Assembly (NCBI GenBank): GCA_947247005.1
Contig: OX365950.1
Location: 10,676,720 to 10,740,719, forward strand
Source: Spisula solida
Taxonomy: Eukaryota; Mollusca; Bivalvia; Venerida; Mactridae
Direction of reading: 5' to 3'
Length of the DNA: 64,000 nucleotides
Position 1 is the first letter of the stretch. Each line of letters starts with the position of its first letter. Both the position numbers and the translations under genes were made by a program. Positions 1 through 13,261 of this stretch are shown here, in pieces. A model generated the notes under the pieces. That model worked only from the letters and a program-made list of their open reading frames with translations, had not been told where the DNA came from and searched no databases.

Positions 1-1261
1 CACTAATGCGATTCATCGCTTAATTGGATGTTATGTAAACAAGCTTAGAACTTGATTGTGCTAGCTGATATAAGGTTACATGAGTTAATGAGGGTTATGT
101 CCGTAGTCTTTCTTAGTTTTGTCTTCACACTTGCCAGTTTTTGATAGCTAAAACTAACCAATTAATCATCGACGGTTTATAATCATTCGATGATTCAAAA
201 GAAAATATTATAAACACGGAATGGGCGGTAGTAAATGCAAACTATAATTGGGTGTTCATTTCAAATGTTTAGCGTATCTAAAACGATTGGCAAATTGACC
301 CACATGCATGCATCTGACCTTACATGTAGGGGTCAGCATTGAATGCAAACCGTTAATATTGTTAGCTTTTCTTGCTTGGTCCCGTAAATTCCCTAATGTT
401 CTTAACTGTTCTAATTTATTGTGCTACCCCAGGGTGCAATTCAAGAAGTGTCAAGATAAATTGGCTGGACATGAAAAATGAAAATGCGTTTTTATCAAGA
501 GGCCACAAGGCAAATTTAATTATTTGCGTTTTTTATTTTGAGAAGCCACTGTTTTCTGCCCAGATACTCTGCACGAGTTGTATTTAAACAGATGTAGAGG
601 TCTTAGGTCCAATGTTCAATTTTTGTGACATTTAACATCATTAAGCACTTTAATAAAAATGTCGGACTTCCTTATTAACAAGTTAGTTTTAAAGGCAAAT
701 ATTGGAAATACGGTTATTATTAGTACTATAGTAGCCATGAATAGTCAGCTTTCGTCGAATTAAGAACTTTCAAATACATGGTGGTATACAACTCTAACAC
801 TTTAACCCATTCATTTACGACAAATATAATATTTCTTGAATGTAATTACAATCAATTTGAACATACGAGAGGTATTGAAGTGAAGTTGAAGTTGACACAT
901 ACTTTAAAACAACTTATTTTGTAGACAATGTCTCACCCAATTACAAGCAAGGAACAACCACACGTATGACTAATAAGTCAGAAAATTGTCTTTTTAAAAA
1001 AAATGTCCAAGTATCTTTATTTGCCAAATGTTAACTTTCGAGAAAACGCTGTGATGATTGTACTTATTTCACCCATTTTTGATATTCGTGATTAGAGTAT
1101 TTTTTGTGTCATCAGAATTTGAAAAGCTGAAGGACTTAAGAAAGTATTTTTATGAGTGACAAAATGTGAATGAAAGAGCACCTTTACGATATGGTAGCAG
1201 CTATGCTATATATGAGTAAGTAAGAAATCTATACCAGTAACATTTTAACGACTTTCGAAAA
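1..1261. other. AT-rich non-coding DNA
   Basis: Nothing recognised. Short ORFs (such as 372-587) look random. Confidence 0.5.
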
Positions 1262-1297
1262 GCGTGGCATGGATTCGAACCCACGACCTTCTCTATC
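1262..1297 (-). repeat. tRNA-derived SINE fragment (B box)
   Basis: On the minus strand the sequence contains GGGTTCGAATCCATGCC, a good RNA polymerase III B box with tRNA T-arm shape. The expected A box is not found at the right distance, so this is a truncated copy. Confidence 0.5.
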
Positions 1298-1449
1298 AAG
1301 ATGACGAGTAACTTGTGCGGGTTTTATTGTATTTGTATTGTGTAATAGGTGTATAAAGAGTTTGCAAAAGTAATGGACTAACGCACTTTATTCAGTCTAA
1401 CTGAACATTCCTTATATTTTTATAATTAGTAATAATATGTGTCCCAAAA

Positions 1450-1515
1450 CACGAGTATACGACCTTCATTTTTGCAGGAGGATGCTCTACCCACTGAGCT
1501 AACAAGAAGGAAAAT
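1450..1515 (-). repeat. tRNA-like SINE head (A box)
   Basis: The minus strand reads TTAGCTCAGTGGGTAGAGC, an almost perfect tRNA D-arm/A box, followed by an anticodon-arm-like CCTCCTGC and a degenerate T-arm (GGTCGTATACTC). The decayed T-arm argues against a live tRNA gene and for a SINE remnant. Confidence 0.5.
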
Positions 1516-2485
1516 CTCTTTTCATAACCAGTATGGGATAAATAGAGTATGAATAGAACAAAATCAGGAAAAATTAAAATCAATTTTTAAATGACATCAT
1601 TTTCGTGTCATAATATAAACTGTCATAAGAACACGTGACAACCATGTCATGGTTTGCATTATTAAAATTTGAGTCAACTTGTTTGTAATTAAAACCATTT
1701 TAACTTAATTTATTACATACCCCTATAAGATTAATAAAAAAACGAAGCGGGGTTCTTATTATTAATACGTAACCCTCTTTAAGTATCTGTGTATCTGTTT
1801 GCATTAACAAAAAACTAATTTTAACTGTCTGTTATCAAACATCAACCCCCTGCCTAGCGGATTTTTATGTCATTGTAAACTTGTAATAAAAATACCTCCT
1901 TCTTCAAGCAGTAAAACTATTGCAAAAAATAAAAGTTTGCATATGATTACACTTATTGACAATGCATATGATCAAGACATTGTCACGGTATTTTATAGTA
2001 CCGGCATTTTGTTTAATAATAGTAACTTGTGAATTTTGACATTTTGAGTATTTCAAAAGACATCAATGTTGTTTTGGGGTTTAATATCATGTATTCAAAA
2101 GTACCCCGATGTCATGGCAGTGAATTTCCGAAATCTGAACGCATATGAAATAACGTTACCATGTACAATTCATAGGCAGTATGTATCAAATTGGTCGGAG
2201 GTTGCGACATTTACAGTAGCCTGCAAATGACCCGCGGTAATGATGCAGACAATTACAAATATAACAGCTTTACTACAGAAAAAGTGTTAAAAGTGCTTGA
2301 ATTCTCAGAGTATCTATTTAAATATTGCTTTCAATATATTCCAGTTGTTCAACAGTATTTCAGTGATATGGAGATATCCAGTCACATTATCCTGACACCG
2401 AATGCAACAGCAGTTACCTAGAAAAAACTATGAAGGGCATCCAATTTGGATTACAGGTACCATTTTTACTGACTTTGACACCTCG

Positions 2486-2560
2486 CTGCCCGGGGTCGAA
2501 TCCGAAACCTATTGCACTCGAAGCGGACGCTCTATCACTTTACTATATACTAAAGAGTTG
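2486..2560 (-). repeat. tRNA-derived SINE head
   Basis: The minus strand has an A-box-like TAGTAAAGTGATAGAGCG, then GTCCGCTTCGAGTGC, then a B-box-like GGATTCGACCCCGGG. The spacing is tRNA-like. No acceptor-stem pairing is visible, so it is called a SINE head. Confidence 0.5.
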
Positions 2561-3468
2561 GACCGACACATTGACGAGTACTGGTAAAGATCCTTTGCAC
2601 AGCATTTGAGGTTAATTTCATGTCTGGTAACCATCACTGGTTTATATGTTATAAACAGTAATTTTTTAATGGAATTATTTCCCTATGCATCCTTATATAT
2701 AGGGAGATAATCAAGCCCAAAAATAAATCTACCAAAATTGAAAATAGAGTTATGATAATTGATTGACAAAGTATTATCTAGTCGGGTAGCCAGACTAGGT
2801 TATAAACCACCAAATGGGTACGCGGACCAAAATCAGTGTTTGAGAAAATGTGTTCAGTGCGTTTGACGAACCAAATCCCTGATTGTTTTGCTTTTTCTTG
2901 AAGCTGGAATCTATTTCTATTGATTGACAGATTTTGGGAGATCTCCGTGGACAAACAGTAAGGTGGCATTTTTCGAGTCTGCAATTTGTCACTTTACATT
3001 GCGTTGGATCTCAGAAAAAGTATCACTGATGTATCCGTTGCTTTAACGGTACAGCGTTTTGATATTCATTTAAATCACGCGTAAGTAAGTTTCCTAGATC
3101 CAATGTGTTTTTAGAATGGAGTTTCCTCAACAAAAACATTTTTATTTGGTGGTTTTGAACTTATAGCGTCAACATAAGGTGACTGTCTTCATATAACTAA
3201 AATACAGACGGGTCGGTGGACCACCAAACTCAATATAATCATAACGAAAGTGTATGTATAATGTAGTGAAAATTTGTTAGATCGTATGGTTGGACTAATG
3301 ATAAAAGTAAGTAAAACACATGTTTCATCAGTTCAAAAAATAAAACACAACGACGAGCGCTCCATAAAACAGTAATTTATCAATATTAAACAGCGTACAT
3401 GTGGATACGTGCGAGTTATATGTTTTATTAAATTTTCAATGCATAGCTTAACATAAGCCATATAAGCA

Positions 3469-3683
3469 GCGACCGTGGTCGAGTGGCATTGGGTGTCCGC
3501 CTTGGAGACAGGAGATCGTAGGTTCTAATCCCGGTGAGCCACCAGCTAGTTAAAGAAAGGTTACGGTAGGCACATCTCTGCCAGGCGCTCAACAATAAGA
3601 TAAGGGATTTTTGAAGTACTGTGCGCCTGAAAAAAGTCAAATTGAATGTTCTTTTAATAGCGGTGACACTTTAACAAACAAAG
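3469..3683 (+). repeat. tRNA-derived SINE, family 1, copy 1
   Basis: Starts with GCGACCGTGGTCGAGTGGC (A box TGGTCGAGTGG), then the B box GGTTCTAATCC. The tRNA-unrelated body contains GAGTTAAAG-type, GGCACATCTCTGCCAGG and GGTGACACTTTAA words. The body is collinear with the copy at 13262-13524, showing a true dispersed family rather than a chance tRNA-like sequence. Confidence 0.8.
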
Positions 3684-3817
3684 CCTTCATATATAAAGTG
3701 CCTTCGTTTGTTTCAAGCGCATTTATTTGATTACCGGTAGATTGAAAAAATTGCCATACACCTGTTTAAGACACCGTATCCCTAAACATTATTTTTCCTT
3801 GGAATTTGAGAAACAAA

Positions 3818-3890
3818 TGCTACGGTCAAAAAGCTCGCTTGATGCCCCTACGAGTCGAAGATTTTTAGAAAAGATAAAATTCGTTCGAAC
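3818..3890 (+). repeat. Fragment of CGTACG-rich DNA element
   Basis: Begins TGCTACGGTCAAAAAGCTCG, matching the left terminus of the elements at 8368 and 56796, but diverges after about 70 bp. A truncated fourth member of that family. Confidence 0.5.
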
Positions 3891-4599
3891 AGGATAAGGG
3901 AGACTAATCGTCTTTTACTATACAGTTTACAAGAATGGTTTAATATTTGTACGAGTTTCCTCCCTTGGTACATACTATGCCGACAGCGTTATCTGTGTTA
4001 TTAATAAATTCTAATGACAGTAACCATTTGGGTTTTAATTTGATGTCAAGAAAAGAATGGCGATATCTTGGTAACCATTAAGATGTTGTGTTGGTATTAT
4101 AAATAACACATAGCTTCGAGGGTGACAGTAAAAATGTCAGCCCTCGGAAAGTACTGTTATACCCGCGGCCTTTATTTTTTTACTCCAAACTTTTTTCAGC
4201 GATTATCTACTGTAAACCAAGAAATTATTTTATGCAATTTAATTCAGCAGAGCTCACATGTAAAAGAATTTGAAGAAATGATAAGTAGAAAGAAAATGTC
4301 ACGTGACAAAAAGTACTGTCAAAAAAGTACTATCACCCTGCTGATAGTAAAAAAATGTTCAATCACTTGGTATATTGATCCGCTGGATCGATTTAGTACG
4401 AAAAAAGTGAGAGGTAATAAAATAAAATATTACATTTTGAACAGACCTGCTGACAACGATATAACCATCTGGTGGCATTATAGACTGGTACACAGCGAGG
4501 CTTGAAATGAAGTAATATAATTATAATGCATAAAACATGTATAATGTGTACAAGCCAATACTAACGCTTGTTTCTATACATTCGTTTAGTACGGAGAAA

Positions 4600-4780
4600 T
4601 TGGCCTGATCCTGTACTTTATGCATGAATAGAACAAAGTTTTTGCCACGGTTGATGATATCGTTTTCCCCGAGGAAATAGTACAATATCGGTCCTTTAGA
4701 TTTGTGTTGGTATTACACCTCGAGCGGCTTCGTGATACTGCCCGCTTATGAAAACATACAACCGGGGTTATTACTTGCGA
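4600..4780 (+). repeat. Dispersed repeat, copy 1 (inverse copy at 46838-47010)
   Basis: Shares a long match with the reverse complement of 46838-47010, including CAATATCGGTCCTTTAGATT, GTGTTGGTATTA, CCTCGAGCG.CTTCGTGATAC and TATGAAAACAT. The CTCGAGCGGCTTCG core resembles the loop of the palindromes at 5908 and 46129. Confidence 0.6.
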
Positions 4781-5907
4781 GCTCGCAGTTAATTGGATAG
4801 CTCAAAGTAAAAAGTCCATGGAGGGGCACGTGACCTGTTCTCGATGGTTTACGATTTCAAAAAAAAATCAAAAAAGATGCATTTTGTAAGAATGTCGTGA
4901 ACCAGATTAATCAAACGGGTCGTTACAATATTTCAATTTTTTCTTGAACGAAAATAGGTTAGTTCTATGGTAAATGTGTCAGGATTACAGAATTTCGGTA
5001 TTTTTTACGCAACCGATAATTTTCTTACGCAAAAAGATGGCTGACGTATGTCGGCCCGGGCAAGTCGAAATTCTTAGGAAGAACTACAAAATTATCCTCA
5101 AAACCCGTCCCTACGATAAAAATGTACACGCAACTCGATTAAAAGAGTATAAAACACGAGTTTAGATCGTTTTATCGTTGGATAAAATCTTCGCTTACGT
5201 TTCATACTCAACACTTTCGTACCACTTCCCACCGTTCGTCCTGAATATTATTTGTCGTACTCAACATAATTCGTACCCGGCACTTCGCTCCGTAAATTAT
5301 TTTTAGGATTATTTTAAGGATCAGCGGGTCAAATAAGTGCTGGTTGTTTCCCTTGATAAAATTAATCACATATACAGTTTATTTTGGTCTCCAGAGTCTT
5401 ATTAGGAGAATTACCATTCAGTGTTAATGTCTATTCAGAGACTTAAACTTCTAAATGTCTCTTGTCTATTGTCATGGAATTATCGGAATTGGTTTATGAG
5501 CTTTGATATTGTTGAACACTGCAAACATGTCTTATGATTATACCTTTTAATGGACTAATACGAGGTTTTATTTATAAGCATATAAATATTATATGGAACA
5601 AGGGAGTCATAATATGCAATTATGTGTCAAGAAAATTAGTTTGTTATACATGAAATTATTTAACAATTTGTTGAAAAATTTCGTATGTCAAATTATCGTG
5701 CATATAGTTTTCCCAATTTGAAAGCTACCGGCCTACCGCGCTTATTTTTTTCGCAATTTTGAGATCTTCATGCTTAATTTTATACACATCAGCTGTTGAA
5801 ATATGCAGATAGAAGGTCGAGGATCCTATCAATTCTCTGTCAAATGAAGTCGGTACATCATTTGCTCGCAGGAACTATTTGACTTGTAAGTATAGGATAG
5901 AAAATTA

Positions 5908-5972
5908 GTATCACTGGTTATGAGATTTAGACTCGAGCTTCAGCGAGCGTCTAATCTCATAACCAGTGATAC
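5908..5972. repeat. Hairpin, 25-nt arms
   Basis: GTATCACTGGTTATGAGATT and its reverse complement, one mismatch over 25 nt, enclose a 15-nt G+C-richer loop around TCGAGCTTCAGCGAGC. The flanks GGATAGA and TCTATCC extend the symmetry. Probably a small palindromic MITE core. Confidence 0.7.
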
Positions 5973-6715
5973 GAGATCTATCCGACTTAGACCACGTGAC
6001 TGACTAATTTGTACTTGTACCGTTATTAACACGCATTAATGAAGTGGTACGTTGTATTTTCTGACCAGATCCAAGCTAAAGCTAGTTCAAGTGTGATGAG
6101 CCTCAGTTTAATGTGGTTTACCGTTTATCATACCAACAGGCCTTAACAAATGACCGATTTAACAAATGTTCTGATGCTACCAAAAATTAGAAAAACACCT
6201 ACAAATAATTATGTTAACGAAGAAACCAATAAAACTGAAATGTTATTATAATTTTAATAATTTACTTAAACGTAAAAGGTTGCACTCGTATATTTTAATG
6301 TCTAAAAAACAACAATACCCTCTTGCAGGAGAACATATAGCTAAATGGTATATTATATTTCTTTTAAACACAATATACAATATTTACTCTCAAATACTGA
6401 TAACAACGTATGCATGAAACGTATGAGTATGCTCCCATCACAGTAAAATGTGCAGAATTAATACAATAGCTGCCAGTGAGCTAATATTGGTAACAAACAC
6501 ATACTTCGGGTCGGGATAGGGACGGCTTGTTTCAAGTTTTGGGTGCATATGTACACTTTTAAAATGTTATACACAAATAAATGACACCGTTATAATTATT
6601 TGTATACACGACAATTATTATCGTCAGCAATAGTTGATTGTGCAGCATTGTCTCCCCGTACTTCACTTCAGTGTAGTTAACATATATAATTACCTCCCTT
6701 TATGGCTAATGAAGT

Positions 6716-6870
6716 CCACAGTGTGTCATTCATTGCGGAGTGAGTATATAGGCTTGCTTGAAATATCTATTTTTGGGGATGTGGATGGTTCGTTCTATGT
6801 CTGACTCTTGCATGGATGGCTAGGCGCTGCCGTCATTTCTGTGTGGCTTTGTATTGTCTGTGCGTTACTG
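6716..6870 (+). repeat. Dispersed repeat, copy 1 (second copy at 58356-58522)
   Basis: Collinear with 58356-58522: ACAGTGTG.CATTCATTG, TTGAAATATC, TTTTGGG, GTTCTATGTCTG, GCGTTGCCG/GCGCTGCCG, CATTTCTGT and TTGTCTGTGC in the same order and spacing. Type unknown. Short ORFs across it are not conserved and are ignored. Confidence 0.6.
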
Positions 6871-8367
6871 TATTTGCTACGGACCATGCAATTTGCTCTC
6901 AGCAATCGGACAGAATTCTGCACTTATTACTCAAATCAACAAAGGATCACAATCACAGGTTATTCAGCGCAAAAGTGTTGGATACGGGATTAAGACGATG
7001 GCAATTCTGTTCTGTGATGGGCTATTTGCGGCTTATCGTGGTCTAAATATATACATTGTACAATAAATCAGCTGTGAAATTATGCCAATAGAAGGTCGAG
7101 AGTCTCATCAAATTATCCGGACTACACTGATTGCTTTTGTACCAACTTTACTCGGGCTGTTATTTCCCCGCATTGTAACCTACATTTGATATGATACACT
7201 GTTAGGATAGTAAAAATATAAATTGCAACTGGTACATATTCAACTAATATTGCCTTAAGACAATTCTATCATATGTTGACCCTTTTAGGACGAATGCCGA
7301 AGTTTTTAGTACGGAGAGATTTTTTTCATTTTATTTGTGTCTGTTCGTTAATGTTAAGCTACTCGAAATATCACTTGAAAAACACAGGTACTCATTTAAA
7401 ATTGTATTGAGTTAGGAGTTACTGGATACCAAGGGTAAAATTAAAGAAATTTGGCTAAAAGTTCAAGCAGATAAAAAGTTAACAGAAAAAAACAAGTATA
7501 TTCTGTGTCACGGAAGTTTATAGTTTAACAGTCTTTGAAAAGAAGTTTCGTAAATAAAAATATCTGACGGAGAGGGTTTTTTATTTTTGTTTGTACACAG
7601 CTTGACAAATAAAATAAAAGTGTACATCGCCTGGCTACTTTTAGCGCTTCAGGCAAAAATATATTATCTTCCTTTATCCGAAAATGCCATTTTCCGTATT
7701 CAACAAAAAATATTAATTTTATAGATCTAGTTTTCACAACTAAACACGCACCATTATGTATATGAAGTTATACTAATTTATATAGAATTTATTTATTTCC
7801 ACTGAAATATAGATATTTATTTATAAAGATATAACTGAATTACCATGTCCAATCACATTCCAGAACCTAATCTATGGCTCAGACCACTTGACCTTTGACG
7901 AAAATACCAATATCTTCCACCTAGTCCAACAATATATTGTGGCCACGCGACGTTTCACGGCATAGTCTCCCTGGCTAGATAGTATCCACAACTCTTGACG
8001 ATTATTTTTGTTGTTAAGATAGATTGTAAAGAGGTGCAGCAACCAAACTTTTACACGAACACCATTTTTTCCTTCATTTTAATATTTATTATACATGTAT
8101 CTTATTCTATTAATTAAATATTCATTATACTTTATCTGTACGAACCAGCCATTATTTTCATCACCTCGGAAATGTATTTATATAAGTCTTATATAATACT
8201 TGTTTACAAGGACTACCTGTGACTAATTCTTGTATATGTACCTCTTCTGTTCAATAATCTGTCTATGTAACACATAAAAATGCATAATGATGGAAATAAA
8301 TATTGTTTAAATCAACTGAATTGTCACAGTCCTTAACTCCGTAATTTAAGAAAAATATATGAGTAAA

Positions 8368-8658
8368 TGCTACGCTCACAAAGCTCGTACGTTATCCGTA
8401 CGAATTTATCAACTCGTACGAGTTCACAATTTTTGAAATTCTAACGGATTTTATATGTTCGTAACGTCTGGGTACAGCTCGTACGGGCCACGAACGATCT
8501 ATAGAGATACACTCTAACTATACGCGTACGATGCTCGTACGAGTTAAGAAAATCCGTACGATGCTCGTTCGAGTACCCGGACGCCGTGCGAGTTTGCCAA
8601 AATCAACTCGTACGGAGCTTGTATTAAAGTAGCTCGTAGGGAAAATGTGACCTTAGCA
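8368..8658 (+). mobile_element. CGTACG-rich MITE-like element, copy 1
   Basis: 291 bp with imperfect terminal inverted repeats: left TGCTACGCTCACAAAG, right (reverse complement) TGCTAAGGTCACATTT. The interior is packed with CGTACG, CTCGTACGAG and similar palindromic words. Collinear copies lie at 56796-57094 and, inverted and shortened, at 33105-33313. No clear target duplication. Confidence 0.7.
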
Positions 8659-8996
8659 TAAGCGCGTAACGACATGGGCATCATCAGTAAAAGCTTGCGT
8701 CAAATGTTTGCCTTGTTAATAGAAACAAACATTTGTTGGTATATGATGCTTATATTTTTTGTTGTACAAAGCAATGTTTAAAGTTCACCATATACAATAC
8801 GAGTATTGTACGCAAGTTAGTTTAAAGCTACATTATATTCTCCTTTACTCGTGTTATATATTAATTTTTTTAGTCGCGAATTATATTTTATATACGAAAT
8901 AATATTGTTATAATTGGAAGCCATTATTCAAATAAAAAGTATGTTATGTAGATCTTGATGCAAATATCACACTTCCAACAGTCCATGCAGACAATA

Positions 8997-9266
8997 CACT
9001 CAACCACTTTTCTAATTGGTCACATGTTTAATTGTGATCATAATGTTTGATGATATTTTGCACACAAACATTTTATGCAATTAAATTGTCCTAACACTTG
9101 ATTTATTAAAAAAGGCTTACTTTTGCCCTTGATTTTGAAATTTTAATGATTCAGGTGTTGAGTCAGTACATAAAACATACATTTGCAAGATATCATCAAC
9201 TAATATGATCACCGTTAACAGGTATTTCGGGTTTGAAAAGTGACCAATTAGAAAAGTGGTTGAGTG
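8997..9266. mobile_element. TA-flanked MITE, copy 1 (Tc1/mariner-like)
   Basis: 270-bp element with about 27-bp perfect inverted termini beginning CACTCAACCACTTTTCTAAT, flanked on both sides by TA. A close second copy lies at 12261-12541. The interior has no coding capacity. TA duplication plus these termini suggests mobilisation by a Tc1/mariner-type transposase (inference). Confidence 0.85.
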
Positions 9267-9369
9267 TATTTGTCTACCTGGTTTTCCTTTAAGTGTCCTA
9301 TTAATAATTGTTATGTAAAGAAATCATTATGATGTGGTAACTCAAATCCTTTAAATATATACTGTACTT

Positions 9370-9600
9370 ACCGCCTTCTCGGTACGCTAGTGTTGTAGGG
9401 TCCGCTTTGAGTGCGGTAGGCCCCGGGTTTGATCCCAGGCCGCGCCATACTAGAAAAGTACTAGTAACTCCCATTGCTTTGCATCTATGGGAATCTGGCC
9501 TTTCTTCTCCATATCTTTGTGGCGATGAATAATATCAGGAATGAGCGGTCGAGAGTGATTAAAATAAGTTAAAAACTTATTTCACAATCGATCTAAAATA
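9370..9600 (+). repeat. Possible tRNA-derived SINE, family 2
   Basis: Contains GTCCGCTTTGAGTGCGG followed by the B-box-like GGGTTTGATCCCAGGC, then CGCGCCATACTAG and an unrelated tail ending near TAAAAACTTATTTCAC. The A-box region is degenerate. A tRNA-derived SINE is the best explanation. Confidence 0.5.
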
Positions 9601-10365
9601 AAATAGTATTTATTAAACTAAACATAATTGCACATGTACTATATACAGAATGTCCCATAATATGTGTTACCATTGCAAAGGGATGTCATGAGAAAATGTT
9701 TAATCTAACATTTCAAACTGTTATTCAATATAATAATAATAAAACGTTATTACCTCCAATATTGGAGATCTCAGAATTGCGTCTATAACATCGAACAAGA
9801 TGCAGAATTATATTGTTTTATTATTAAAAATTATCTCGGTTAAATGTCATTCGAAAAGTGCATAAAAATCATCCCCATCACGATAAATGAAATACAGAAC
9901 AATAACGTGAGATTCTGCTTCAGTATGATGACATGGCTGTCCCTCGACGAACCATGTGCTATTTTGACTTGGGGAAAACATTTCAAAGCAAATGAAAACA
10001 AGTACCTGAAAGAGAAATACCATGTAATCAAGTCAATAAAGCATTTGCTTCTATAGTTGGATACTGTATACAGCACGAAGAACTTACATAACTTATTATC
10101 ATATTCGTACTAGTTTGGCGCTGAAAATAAAGCCTTGTGAATTATGGAAATTTCACAATGTCAATTGATAAACAATAAATAATTATAATGTCAACAGTGT
10201 TCAAGAAAGGTCAACGGAACATATTATATCATTTAAATGTGTCCTGTTAGAATTACTAAACACTTTATACGAGTGCTCCCTACTCGATTATAACATTATA
10301 TCGATTTTTGTTTTATCGTTAATACGGTCGTTTATTCTCAGAAAGAAATTTCATCGGTCGACCCT

Positions 10366-10581
10366 TTAAAAACAGAAACATCCAGTGAAGTAGCGTGGCA
10401 AGCGAAAATAAACTATACATCTGATTTTGAAGATTGCTTTATATCTAATTATGTGATTTATTTCCGACTCTATGCCGTCACTTATGCCTACCAGCTCTTG
10501 TGCTTCCATCTTACCGCGAGCACCAAGCAAGTGAGCTAAGCCAGCACCGATTCGCAACCTCTGTTCACCCCTCTTGTTCAC
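10366..10581 (-). other. Weak coding-like ORF, unrecognised
   Basis: A minus-strand frame of 71 codons. Its first 40 residues (RIGAGLAHLLGARGKMEAQE region) have balanced composition in locally higher G+C DNA, and a strong donor-like CGCG|GTAAGA lies inside. The C-terminal part looks like random translated AT-rich DNA. It could be a decayed exon or transposon piece. No function can be given. Confidence 0.15.
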
Positions 10582-11889
10582 CGTTTCCAGTCACATAGCG
10601 GCGACGGTACACATTTAATTAATTATACATAGTTGTACATGTATTTTAATCAATGGAATACATCAATACATGTAACATAACGGAACTAAATAAATACGAG
10701 TACATCATGTATGTTGAAAGTAGGGTCGTGGTACCAGTCACAAATAAGGGAATAATTTTATGTACTTTTTTTTCAAAATGTAGGAATTAAGATCAACTTT
10801 ACAATTCCATGACAACATCATTTCAATTTACCATAGTTAGAGTGCATGTACTTTTTGTTATTTATATAACTGTTCATATAAATTTTAAATAAGTTTAATA
10901 AATTACATTTGTACGAATATATGTTTTAAAATTAGTAGTTTATGCACTCAGTAGACAATCACGTGCAAGAAAATTGATCATCGGCATAAAATTAGGTAAA
11001 ATTAATAATTCGTTGATCGACAGCATATTTACGCACAAAGGCCTCTTAAAACTCATATATATTTTCTGACAGATAGGGTATGTCGGGGTCATTTCACTTT
11101 CTATTGTGTATCTAACTAGACGTTCACCAAGATTCCCCTAAGTACTTGTACAATACGTGATTGTCAAGCTTCAACATTCATTAAATTCTCAATGATTAAT
11201 AACCGCTTTAGATATAACAGCGCGGCTAGTGTCTGTCAATCTACGAAATGGCGACCCTGCCTAAATCAGGATCCCCGTATCATCCGGTCAGTGAGTAGAT
11301 AAATGGTGTTAGGAACGCGATATGGCAACCCCTATGCATATTTATATCAAATTAATCTATATCCTAAAGAAATTAATCCAAAACTCTCGAAAATCCGAGC
11401 AGAAATTTAGATTTACGTTTCCCGTTGTACATAAATTACACTTTATTGACGGTGAGTCTAAACGCATTTGGAGTTTATTTACAGTCTCTTGAATTAAGTA
11501 AACTTGTTTTCATTAAATCAAAGTTGTGAATAAACTAATGTCAGTTGCCTTAGTTGTAACAAATGGCCTTACACGTTATACAAATGCCTGAACAAGGAAA
11601 GAATTCAATAAACCGGGCTACAAGTACTTTTTCGATCGATTTGAAGATTACAAATTTTACCGAAGAGGTCTGCCAACACAATTACCATATTCTATTGCGT
11701 TCACGTCTACGCAGTTGATGCTTGATTTATGTGTAAAATTCTTACATTGTAAAATTAAGAAATGGACCAGGTTGGACCGGTCTGTAAAAAGAGGAACGAC
11801 GCAGGGTTAAATCATCATAACAAAATAAGCAAACGAAGAAAAAAAGTCAAGTTAAGTTAACAGCAATTAAGCCGTTTAGCCACCCTCTT

Positions 11890-12150
11890 ATATTTAACAC
11901 CTTCTGGTCATTTGGCTACCTAAGAGAACATGCGTTCGAGTCTCCTGGGGGAGAATATTTCTCTCCTGATTGATGTGCAGCAAACATCGAGATAAGGCGC
12001 CTAGGACATCGAACATGTAGAGACATCGCCTCACAGGTACCGGTAAACACCTTGCTCGAGCGGAGCAGTGTGGGTTATGCTTGCGGGTAACTGTTAGAAA
12101 ACTGGTAAGGTCAATGAGAAGGTGTGGTCCGAAAAGTCTTAGTACCATGT
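11890..12150 (+). repeat. Possible SINE fragment, G+C-richer
   Basis: A 260-bp island of higher G+C with a B-box-like GCGTTCGAGTCTCC near 11932 and no convincing A box. The body has GCGCCTAGGACATCGAAC and GAGCGGAGCAGTGTGGG. Called a SINE-like fragment only on the B box and composition. Confidence 0.35.
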
Positions 12151-12260
12151 TTTATACTGGGATTACAAAATTAACATCCTCGTTTATGCCGTTAGGATAC
12201 TGGAACCATCATCAACTTCGTATTGGATACGAACATAATATAGTTAAATGAGCACTTCTA

Positions 12261-12541
12261 CACTCAACCACTTTTCTAATTGGTCACTTGTCAAACACCA
12301 AATAGGTTTAACTGTTATCATAATGTTTGATGATATTTTGCACACAAACATTTTATGCAATTGTCCTAACACTTAATTTATTAAAAAAGGCTTACTTTTG
12401 CCCGTGATTTTGAAATTTTAATGTTTCAAGTGTTGAGTCAATACATAAAACATACAAGTGCAAGATATCATCAAATGATATGATCACCGTTAACAGGTAT
12501 TTCAGGTTTGAAAAGTGACCAATTAGAAAAGTGGTTGAGTG
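12261..12541. mobile_element. TA-flanked MITE, copy 2
   Basis: 281 bp, same inverted termini as 8997-9266 (CACTCAACCACTTTTCTAAT) and again flanked by TA. It differs from copy 1 by small indels, such as AAACACCAAATAGG near the left end. The same orientation 3.3 kb away makes the pair a possible substrate for deletion by recombination. Confidence 0.85.
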
Positions 12542-13261
12542 TATGTTGTCTTGTCTAAAAAGTGCAAAATAAGACTAATCTCTTCAATTGGTAGTTACTA
12601 GTACGAGGTATCTTTGATGAGTTTTGGGACAAGTGTCGTTATATTTTTTATTTAAATACATTAATCAATGACATATTTTACCATTATGGCTACATACATT
12701 TTCCGAGCACTCTCGTATATATGACACATGTGTACGTATCAAATAGTGACGTTTGTCAGTCATATGTCCTATCTATGCATTTCGTAACTTGCATTTGACA
12801 GTGTTCATTTTCCCCTAATCTGCGCACATCTATTTACAGCGAACCGAACCGACTCTATCAACGTTGAACCCAATGTAGTTTTCCTGACTCGTCCTGTAGC
12901 ATCTTTCAGTCTCTCAGTACCTTTTTTGCAAAGTTTCAGTCCAAAATTATGAACGTGACTAACAATGTAGCAACAGTCAGTTTAATTCTGGATCACCCCT
13001 CGTATATAACCGGCTGGGACAAAATATCCTTGTAATTGAATAGTTATCACAAATCGTAGAATACTAAAGTTCACTATACTGCATCGAACTTTCATTAGTG
13101 TTTGTTTTCATTCTTTTATTCAGTCAGTGTTTTGGTATATGGGACAGATAACTCAATTATGGTTCCTCTCCTCTTTTTCCATGAATCAAGTATGCAGCAA
13201 CGAACATTGTACTTTAAACAAATAATAACAGACACCGCCCCTCTAGTATACATATTATACT

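Noticed and set aside
4122..4505. 127-codon ORF upstream
   Set aside because: Low-quality composition, no recognised domain, and its start lies in sequence resembling the dispersed repeat at 4600/46838.
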